Shown in pieces: positions 55,364-64,000 of a DNA stretch of 64,000 nt. Location: assembly GCA_963932465.1 (NCBI GenBank), contig OZ010800.1, forward strand, positions 31,002,852-31,066,851, given 5' to 3'. Positions within the stretch are counted from its first letter, which is position 1, and every line of letters starts with the position of its first letter. The DNA comes from Maratus speciosus. Taxonomy: Eukaryota; Arthropoda; Arachnida; Araneae; Salticidae. A program made the translations under genes and the position numbers. The notes under the pieces were generated by a model. That model did no database searches. It was not told where the DNA came from and saw only the letters and a program-made list of their open reading frames with translations.

Positions 55364-56590
55364 ATTCAACCATTTTTTAAGATATATACGAAACAAAAAC
55401 TGCTCCGGAATCTTTTTATCAAGGTCAAACACATAATTTTTTTTTTTCATTTTTCAGTTTTTTCATAACTCATTTTAAATTTAAAATTTAATTTTTTTTA
55501 AAAATGGCAGCCCTTTTGGAACAAGATGGCGAATGAAGCTGACCAACAAACTCGGTCGAGACATTGGTATGTACTATGTACACACCAAGTTACATCCATA
55601 TCGGTTCATAAATACGCCTGTTATCGCGTGACAAAAATCAGGTTGTTTCAAAATGTCAGCCACAATAGAAATTCAAAATGCTATAACTCAGCCATTTTTT
55701 TAGATATAGAAGAAACACAAACTGTTCCGGAATCTTTGTATTAAGGTCAAACACATACAAAAAAATCTTTTTCATTTTCCAATTTTTTTGGTACCTCATT
55801 TTAAATTTTAAATTAATAAAAAATTTAAATGGCCGCCATTTTGAAACAAGATGGCGGATGAAGCTGGCGAACGAACTCGGTCGAGAAATTGGTACGTATT
55901 ATGTGTACACCAAGGTACATCCAAATTGGTTCATAAATACGCCTGTTATCGCGTGAAAAAATCAGGTCGCTTCAAAATGTCAGCCCCACTAGAAATTCAA
56001 AGTGCTATAAATCAGCCATTTTTTAAGATATAGACGAAACAAAAACTGCTCCAGAATCTTTGTATCAACGTCAAACACACATAAAAAAATATTTTTCTAT
56101 TTTCAATTTTTTGGTACCACATTTCAAATTAAAAATTTTTAAAAGAAATTTAAATGGCCGCCATTTTGAAACAAGATGGCGGATGAAGCTGGCCAACGAA
56201 CTCGGTCGAGACATTGGTACGTATTATGTGTACACCAAGGTACATCCATATCGATTCATAAATACGCCTGTTATCGTGTGACAAAAATCAGGTCGTTTCA
56301 AGATATCAGTCAAGCTGGAAATTCAAAGTGCTATAACTCAGCCATTTTTTAAGATATAGACAAAACAAAAAATGCTCCGGAATCTTTGTATCAAGGTCAA
56401 ACACATAAGAAAAAATATTTTTCAATTTTAAATTTTTTAGTACCACATTTCAAATTTTTAAATTTTTTTAAATGGCCGCCATTTTGAAACAAGATGGCGG
56501 ATGAAGCTGGCCAACGAACTCGGTCGAGATATTTGTATGTACTATGTACACACCGAGTTTCATCCAAATCGGTTCATAAATACGAGAGTT
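55364..56590 (+). repeat. about 320-bp tandem array, right part (YY1-type motifs)
   Basis: Unit starts near 55504, 55829, 56154 and 56472 (spacings 325, 325 and 318). Each starts GGCCGCCATTTTGAAACAAG then ATGGCGG, an inverted pair that matches the YY1/Pho-type consensus AAnATGGCGGC on both strands. Next come ACTCGGTCGAGA, TACGCCTGTTATCGCGTGAC, TTTCAAAATGTCAGCC, GCTATAACTCAGCCATTTTT and CTGCTCCGGAATCTTTGTAT. No coding potential. Confidence 0.8.
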
Positions 56591-56629
56591 ACAGTATGAC
56601 AAAGATCAGATATATATATATATATCTAT

Positions 56630-56683
<54 letters not shown>

Positions 56684-56690
56684 ATCAACT
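56591..56690. repeat. (TA)n microsatellite
   Basis: Interrupted TA repeat closing the 320-bp array; the frame across it is an artefact. Confidence 0.85.
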
Positions 56691-58274
56691 TTTGAACGGA
56701 GGGTGGTTTCGGGGTCTGGGGGTCATGATCGATGAAAATATACCAAAATTTTTTGAAATCGCTTCCCTCCGAACGGCTGCAATAGGTAACTTTTTGTAAT
56801 GAAAGCTACCTAATATTTATAAGAATTAGAAAATGCTTACAAAACAACTTCAATATATAATCAAAGTTATAAATTAATGTAATTTTTCATCATAAAACAA
56901 CAATTGTTATTCTTATTTGAAAATGGAAAAAAATTATATACAAAAAATATCATATCAATTAATGCTTCTATTTATCAATAACTAGCTGTTACCCGTGACG
57001 GCGTTCACGTAACATTTAAAGAAGAAGAAATTCATCAATTAAGCAAAAAATTTCGATATTTAAAAGCATATATAATTAACATTTTATCACATTTTATAGT
57101 AGAAACGCTTCTGATGATCCCAATTTGCTTATTTTTGTTTATGAAAAAAGACCATTTAAATTTCTTTTATGAGCATGAAATTTCATACACCTTTTCTAAG
57201 ATTAAATGAGGAATAAATTTACATCTCTGTTATTCTATTTTATTATTTATATTTATTCTATTTTATATTTATTCCGTTCAAGGATATTGATTTATTTTAT
57301 GTTTTCTAGACAAAAAAATATTATTTAAAGATGTATATTAATAAAGAATTTTAAAGGAAAGTGGTTATTAGTAGGTCACTTCAGACGTGACTTTGATATG
57401 ATTAGAATAAGCGAAAAATGAACATGCACCATTATAAGGTTATATTCCAAAAAATCACATTTTGGATGAGAAAAAATGATAAATGGTATTAAAGAAATAA
57501 TCAAACGTGGTGATAAAATAATCAAAGTTCAAAGTAAAAAAATAATCGAAGTTCAAAAATAAATAATAAGAGCACGGGAAATATCTTTAACTTTCAAATA
57601 TTTATTACATTTTAATTTCACGGTACCACACTTTTATGAGCTCTAGATCTACCAACAATATCAAAATGTTTATCACGCTCCAAAGACTCTTGAGCCTAAA
57701 TACTTATTATTAAAGCAATAGAGTTAACTTATTGCTTTCGGGGAATAAATCGATTTATGTAAAAGCACCACAATTAGGAATAAACATTTTCATATCTATT
57801 GTGTGTTGTAATTTTGGCTTATGAAAGCTTTGAAATTTGCAGGAATATGCTCCAATGGGGTAACAGTGATAGATTGTGTTTCAGAGAGATTTTTAACTAT
57901 AGATTTCGATAATTTAAAATCTAAAGAAAATTTCCCTTCTTCCTTTGCGCTTTTCGATAAACACGGTGCCTTTATACATTAGAGGGATGTGAAGTGAAAG
58001 GCAAATTTATTGCTTAATTAAGGTTTTGGCTCTTGTGTACACGTAAATGATGCCACATGTAAAGCCTAATCTCAAATTGAAATTACTTGCTAAACTTTTT
58101 TAAGTTGACTTTCCTGTGACATTTATTAAATTTTATTGGAACCAGTGTTATGGGAGATTGTACTGTAAAAGGATGTTAAACTTATATATTTGCGATTTTA
58201 AATTCTGTGCAAATCACGCCATTTTGTATAAAAACTGCTATAAAATGCTAATATTTTCCGAAAGAAAAGTAGCT

Positions 58275-58397
58275 AAGACTAATGTCAGACGAACATCTTT
58301 TGCACGCTTTTTTCCTTGCGTATTATCCCTACACAATGCTAGCGGCATATACGTGAGGAAAAAAGCGTGCAAAAAGACGTCCGCCTGGCATTAGTTT
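58275..58397. repeat. hairpin with about 47-bp arms
   Basis: Left arm around TTTTGCACGCTTTTTTCCTT (58298) is complementary to AGGAAAAAAGCGTGCAAAAA (58356), extending outward through ACTAATG/CATTAGT. Spacer about 25 bases. Confidence 0.7.
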
Positions 58398-59356
58398 CAT
58401 GATTTAAAATATGACGACACTAGGTTAGTTTTTCCTACGGAATGTTACTTGTCGAAATAAATATATATATATATATATTCTTACACTTCATGAATCATTT
58501 AAAACTATGCATTTTAATTTATTTAAAAAAAAAGGAAACCGATTAATGAAATCCAATATTATTGTACATTTAGAAAAACATTGAAAAATTATTTTTATTA
58601 AATATACTAAATTTCATGTAAGAAAATGTATTTAAAATGTAAGCCAAAATTTCATTTTCAAAGAATGCGACTTTTGATACAAAATTTTATTTCTGAAAAG
58701 TATATTGTTATTTTAAGATTTCGTTTTAACTTTCGAAGCTGGTGTAATGAAGACGACATCGCTTTGACGAAATTAAAATAAATCTATGTTAATGTTTTCG
58801 TATTAAAATTAATGCTTTCCATGAAAAAATATTACATCATTTTTAACCGATAAAAGCTTTTACTAAAAACGCCTTTGTGACATGTTTTAACTGCCATCTT
58901 TTAAAATTAATCAATTAAAATAGTATATGATTATTTTAATCAAGGCCTCCTGATAAGGGAGTTTTGTTTTTAATTTTAATTCGTATGAATAGTGGGCAAT
59001 AACTATCAACTGCACAGAAGTTATATTTACTCCTTGGTTGCGTCAATATGTCGACAGACGATTTTTGTTTCTGTGGAATAAATTGATTCATGAAGTTTCG
59101 ATGTGTGTAAATATGTTTTCAATTTTGGAAAATTTAATTTAATCAAGTTTTTGCACCATTTATACTAATTGGAATTCAATTCTTTTTAATTTTAATGAGG
59201 AAATAGCGTCAAAAAATATATTAATCCGTTTTAATTCCCCCTTTTTCCACCAAAAATATCTTCTCCTGATAATCATAACGTGAATTTTGAAAAGAAAACT
59301 CTCATTTGTATGCAACTTACATTCAAACTTTTTAATCACTATGTACAGTATTCTTG

Positions 59357-59717
59357 TGACGTCACAATTGGTAAAATAGCGGTTTTTATAGCCTCGAATC
59401 AAAAGCGAGAATAGGGTCCATTTGTAAAAAATATTTCTGTTATTCGTTTTGATATGACGTCATTATTTATCTATTTTCGTTAGTTACTGATATTGATGCC
59501 CATTGTATTTTTAACGAATATTTGGAAATACCTGTTTTATTTCAAATTTGACGTCATATTTTTCCAATCGAATAACTTTATTAATAATTTTTTTTTCATT
59601 CTTTTTCCTTCTAATTATGACACCATTTTTGGCAGAAAACCCCTTATTAACGTAACCGATATTCATCCTTCATGCATAATAAAAAATACCCCATTTTTTG
59701 TTTCAAGTATGACGTCA
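59357..59717. promoter_or_regulatory. cluster of four TGACGTCA (CRE-type) palindromes
   Basis: Exact TGACGTCA at 59357, 59455, 59549 and 59710, mostly followed by TATTT. CREB/ATF-type bZIP proteins bind this octamer. No gene is visible nearby, so a regulatory role is speculative; they may mark a degenerate repeat. Confidence 0.35.
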
Positions 59718-60662
59718 TATTTAGTTTCTTTTGAATTCTTTTTATTTTAATTTTTAATTGTCCAGGAGAAATTATTATTCCAGATTTAGTTTTTCTTGGC
59801 AACAAGAAAGAAAGATGGTTAAATTTATCGGGAAAATGTCAATTGATTCTGTATGAAAAAGAATGAAATTTTGAATTATTAAGATAATTATTTGAATAAA
59901 TTAAATAAACTATAGCCTATGTTCATTTCCGGGTTGTAATCCATCTATATCAGAAAAATACAAAAGCATTAATTCATCCGTTTAGATGCTGACTTCATTC
60001 AAACATTCGGACACACATTGACATTTATAATATTATAAGGATGAAAAAAAAAACTCTAAAAATATTAACGTAAATTTAAAATTTTCATTCATACTATTAA
60101 GAAAATGAAGATGACTCTGTTTGCTCCACCCTATTTTGAAATATAGTGATTTTAAATAGAGGAAGATTTGAAAAATTATTATATTATATTTTAGTGGCGT
60201 AACTACATATTCAGCGCCCTGGAGCAAGTAAAGTTTGTGCGCCTTCTTGTCACTCGAAAAAGTTCTGCACAATTTTGTTTTGAAGTTTAAAATTTATATA
60301 CTGTCCTTTATTCAATTTAAAACCTTACTTTTATTTGAAAGTCAAAGTATTTTAACAACTTATTAAATAGAAATATTTAAAATTAAATAATGAAATGAGT
60401 GCAATACCTACCAACATTTTCTGCGAATTGGGAGGACAAAGACATTAAAAAAAACTACTGACATTGTCATTGCTGTAATAAAGGATTTTCTTGTGACAGG
60501 AGGTCTTTCTTCGTTATTATTAAGAAAACTTCAGCATAAAGGAATATGAAAAGTGGTAGTATTATAGAGAAATGTTTGGTAAACCCGTTGATGCAGAAAT
60601 GCTTAAAACACATGATTACTTAAAAACAATGTTTAAACACACAATAAAATAAGTTAATTTGA

Positions 60663-60708
60663 ACAGAAGTATACGTTTCGTGAGTTTCAGGATTCACATC
60701 CTCAGTGT
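60663..60708 (-). ncRNA. hammerhead-like motif, left arm
   Basis: Minus strand: ACA, core CTGAGGA, GTGAAT...AACTCAC stem II with one mismatch, GAAAC, then GTATAC. Stem III has decayed relative to the right arm. Confidence 0.45.
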
Positions 60709-61209
60709 ATAAACAGTATAAAAACTATATCCCCCCCAACTGCATGTAGGTGAAAACCCAAATGTCAAAGCGCAATAACAAAAGACCATCAAGTTCCAAC
60801 AGTCAATGAAATTAAAGCCGAAGTGAAGTTCCGTGACACAACAAATCCACCCAGAAAGTTGAGATGTATTAAATACTAGACAAATCATTAGTCAAGGAGT
60901 TTTAAATTGGTTTTAAATCAATTTTGACTCAGCTACCGTGACCAGCTACCAAAAAATGCATTACTCCTCTGGATTTAGACTTTTTTTAATCTGTTCATAT
61001 CCATAGTTTTAAAAACTCCTTGGTTAATGATTTGTCTACTGTACCATACATCTCAACATTCTGGGTTGGATTTGTTGTGTCATGGCACTTCACTTCCGCT
61101 TTAATTTCATTGGCTGTTGGAACTTGATGGTCTTTCGGTATATTGTCCTTTGACATTTGGGTTTTCACCGTACATGCAGTTGGGGGAATATAGTTTTTAT
61201 AGCTTTTAT

Positions 61210-61255
61210 ACACTGAGGATGTGAGTCCTGGAACTCACGAAACGTATACGTATGT
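61210..61255 (+). ncRNA. hammerhead ribozyme-like motif, right arm
   Basis: Stem I ACA/TGT (61210-61212, 61253-61255), core CTGAGGA (61213-61219, matching CUGANGA), one extra T, 6-bp stem II GTGAGT/ACTCAC with loop CCTGGA, GAAA (61239-61242), short stem III CG/CG with loop TATA, then U and A17 at 61251-61252. All conserved core bases are present. The short stem I and the extra base before stem II are weaknesses. Confidence 0.55.
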
Positions 61256-61305
61256 TCAAATTAACTTACTTTATTGTGTATTTAAACGTTGTTTTTAAGT
61301 GATTT

Positions 61306-62769
61306 ATATTTCCACACAAGTTTTGTACTCAATATCTTTAATGTTAAAGTTGGTCAAAATCTTTCCATTAAAAAAGTTTTATAGGAGCAAGGAATATACA
61401 TAGTAATTTAATATTTTTTTTCTAAGGATAAATATTACAAACTCGCGGTGTGCAGACTGCATTTATTTTTTTAATTTTTACTATTTTTTTGAGGTATTTT
61501 TAATTTTTTTATTAAAATTTTGAACATTTTAAGAGATAGTTTTTTTCATATTTTAGACAAGTTTATTATTTTAAATTGTTCCCAATTGCAATAAAGCGTA
61601 CAAAATAGTATTTCCTTTAAATAAAAAATTTATGCGCACGTGAGTATTATAAACAGAAAAAAAATTATAAATTAGAATTAAATAATTACGTATTAAAAGT
61701 AGGAAAATATTGAAAATTAAGTCATAAAATTTGTATTTACACGTGAATATTAAAAAAAGAATAATTTTTTTTTAAATAATGAATTCATAATTTTTTGTAA
61801 CTTTTAGCAGCGAATGGGGGGAAATTGGGTCATATTTAAAATGGCCAAATAATAACATTGCCACACAGTTTAAATTAAAAAATATATTTACACAAGGCAT
61901 TCATTTGATATTGCGAAATGATCTTTTTAACAATTGTTGCAAACTCTAAGGCAGCGCACATAATACTTCCAATACTTATATTTTCACGTGAATATCAAAA
62001 AGAAAAAAAAATTGGGGGGAAAATCACGTCAGATTTAAAACGATACGTTTAAAACGTCTCATTTAAAACAATTTTCTTATGCCATTGCTAAAAAGTACCG
62101 GGAGGCATAGACTCTGTTGACATAGTTCGTTTTATATTAGCTGATTTTCAAATGCGTAACTAATTTTATTTAATCAAACACGAAAACATCTACTAGATGT
62201 CTTAACAGCAGCTGATACGGCCTTACAATCACTCAGAAAATAGGAAATGAACGTAAAATCGTTTACAGGAAGATCGGTACTGCTTTTTTTTATTATAATT
62301 AAATCTACCGTAATCTTTTTAAAGCAGATAAAATTAGCGTGTTCATAGAGTCTGCGGTGCCTGAATGGAAATTGGCGAGCTTAGCTCGTAAAAGACAGAG
62401 GCCCCCTCGTTAAAAAAGAAAAAAAAACAGCTGCAGATTAAACTGAGAATGAAAACATATATTCAAATAAAAATATATATTACTATAAATAGGGTAACTC
62501 TATGATAGATGACCAGTTTAAATATCTCCAAAACTTGATCATAAATTGCAATATAAGGGAACGTCCGCGGCAGAAGAAAATGTTTACTGAATTATTTTTA
62601 AAGCGGAAATATAAGTGTGATGCAGCAATTTAAAGCTAAACAGAAGCTGTATTGCAATTTGTGAGTTTTTATTTCCAAAGAATAAGTCTACACCGAGACC
62701 GAGCTGGAAACTTGTAGTATTAATTTTCATTTAAAGTTGGGCATAAAAATCCACTTGTTGAGTTGCATG

Positions 62770-62802
<33 letters not shown>

Positions 62803-63821
62803 CTGTTCTTTAAATGAAATTATTATGCATTGAATATAACAAGCTATTATTACATCCGTCAGATATCCATAGTTAAAAGACTTTATCTAAGGTATTAAAT
62901 GCAATTTTAGCTTTATTTATTATTTGATAATTAAATGTCACAAGAGTAATAGAAAACATATTAAAGTTTTAATTTCATAAAAACTAATTTAAATTTTTAC
63001 CCAAAACTTCTAACTCTCTGATTTCGAGGTATAAGACAGATTTTACATTAAATATTATGTTTGTGCTACGCATGGAATAGGCTCTCGTTAGTTGTCACAA
63101 GGGTAACAAAGCCCTGTGGCACAAGAGTAACACATAACACTTTTGTCCATAGTTTGACATAAAACTGCGCTACAACTAAAACAAACAGAATGCTTAAAGT
63201 TTTGTTGTTTTTCTCTGTTGTTAGAGCAGTTCTTGAAATAGTTTTAGCCATAACTATGGTTATTTTGTAAATTTTAAGGAAGATAAATTATCTTTACTGT
63301 GATTTTTTAATGAATGGATTTATTTTTATTCATTTTTGTTATTACTTAGGATATAAAATAATTATGACAAGTAATTAAAGATATAATAAAACGACTCAAC
63401 TCGTGTCAATTTTTGTGTGCCTTCTTTTGGTTTAGAGCACATGGTCTTTGATCAGATATTTTACAGTCTTTGTAAATCTTCGTTTACTAAATTCTGCTGT
63501 ATAACCTACAGAGGTTTTTATAGTAACTCTTATGGAAAATACTCTGATAGTACATATATATGGAAAGATTTTAATATTTCTTCTTATACTCGACATTGTT
63601 TGAAAGAGCAGGAAAAATTCTGCTAAGCACCAAAAATTGTAGTGAAAAGATAAGAATGATATTGAATTGTTGACGTGAGAAAGAAACAAAACAATATATA
63701 TTACGATAAAGTGAAAAAAAGTCTTAGAACCAGCAAAAGCTTCAACAAGAGAATGGAATTATTAAGAAAAAGAAAAAGTAGAGAACAAGCTAACCTAAGA
63801 TACTGTATCGGATATAGATCT
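61306..63821. other. no gene seen
   Basis: AT-rich with a poly(T) run near 62770-62799. Frames near 63066-63251 and 63417-63689 have no recognisable domains. Confidence 0.4.
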
Positions 63822-64000
63822 CCCAGCTAAAAATGAACTGCAGTTTTTCTACAGAAGTGGAGTATTTTTTAGGTTTTTCTATAGTCAACTATAGATTTTC
63901 TGTAGTGCAATCTCGACTGTAAAAATACTTTAGAAATTCTGTGGCTAATGTGGCGTAATTTTGTAGTACTTTATTTCAAAAATACTTAGTGCTATTAACT
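63822..64000 (+). repeat. start of a CCCAGCTA-ended element, cut by the window edge
   Basis: CCCAGCTAAAAATGAACTGC resembles the end of the element at 33643. Short inverted motifs follow (CTATAGTCAACTATAG, CTACAGAAG...TTTCTGTAG). It continues beyond the window. Confidence 0.4.

Larger units (their letters stand above)
56991..60042. mobile_element. possible dispersed element with ACTAGCTGTTACCCG start
   Basis: The left edge ACTAGCTGTTACCCGTGACG and the right edge ACATTTATAATATTATAAGG resemble the pair of edges of a repeat often seen in arthropod genomes. This is recollection, not a search. The interior has no domain-bearing frame, so it could be a decayed or non-autonomous copy. Confidence 0.3.
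60612..61305. mobile_element. foldback element with hammerhead-like motif in each arm
   Basis: Inverted arms 60612-60906 and 61006-61305, diverged but clearly matching (AGTTAATTTGAAC, CACTGAGGATGTGA, GTCAAGGAGTTTTAAA-type boxes), around a centre of about 100 bp. Hammerhead-bearing inverted terminal sequence suggests a fragment of another Penelope-like element. No coding sequence remains. Confidence 0.65.

Noticed and set aside
60033..60888. Minus-strand frames in 60033-60272 and 60694-60888
   Set aside because: No domain recognised; the second lies in the foldback arm and reads through the hammerhead-like motif.

Overview
The window is AT-rich, intergenic-looking eukaryotic DNA. I recognise no host protein-coding gene in it. 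Almost everything identifiable is a transposable element, an element fragment, a tandem repeat, a palindrome or a tRNA-like sequence. The mixture (copia, Penelope-like, RTE, Helitron, Tc1/mariner/pogo, TTAA-flanked MITEs, hAT-like ends, tRNA-bearing retroinsertions) and the long homopolymer runs fit a large repeat-rich arthropod genome. A chelicerate such as a spider is my guess, but the species is inference only.

Layout. 0.4-3.6 kb: a tRNA-carrying retroinsertion with a 13-bp target duplication, CACTGT-ended MITE-like pieces and a degenerate tandem-repeat block. 4.06-11.34 kb: a complete LTR element with 911/912-bp LTRs and a GGGTC duplication but about 5.4 kb of non-coding interior, that is, a large non-autonomous LTR element. 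12.5-21.3 kb: MITEs (pogo-like, TTAA-type, Tc1-like foldback), palindromes and two decayed satellite-like arrays. 22.5-25.6 kb: a Helitron helicase pseudogene split by a 264-bp TTAA-flanked MITE.

30.4-48.2 kb is a nest of insertions. An RTE LINE (31.35-48.15 kb) is split by a Penelope-like element (32.33-47.18 kb), which is an inverted dimer with hammerhead-like motifs at both ends. Its minus-strand copy is split in turn by an 11.4-kb inverted-repeat element (33.64-45.05 kb). Inside the last are a large satellite array, a Tigger transposase fragment, a MADF fragment and two palindromic tRNA-bearing elements. A second, oppositely oriented array of the same satellite lies just left of the nest. 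Both arrays have the same hAT-like flank.

50.0-56.6 kb: a tandem array of about 320-bp units carrying paired YY1-type motifs, interrupted by a nearly full-length copia element (50.55-55.36 kb). This copia element has a truncated 5' LTR and one frameshift. 57-60 kb: a possible further element with a cluster of TGACGTCA palindromes. 60.6-61.3 kb: a foldback carrying hammerhead-like motifs in both arms. The last 180 bases look like the end of another CCCAGCTA-ended element.

The features do not form a pathway. They record a sequence of insertions. The most unusual are the palindromic tRNA-bearing elements (41.37-41.89 and 36.16-36.41 kb), the hammerhead-bearing termini, and the large non-coding LTR element with eleven TAGTTCAT octamers on one strand. 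All comparisons were made by eye; no alignment or database search was run.
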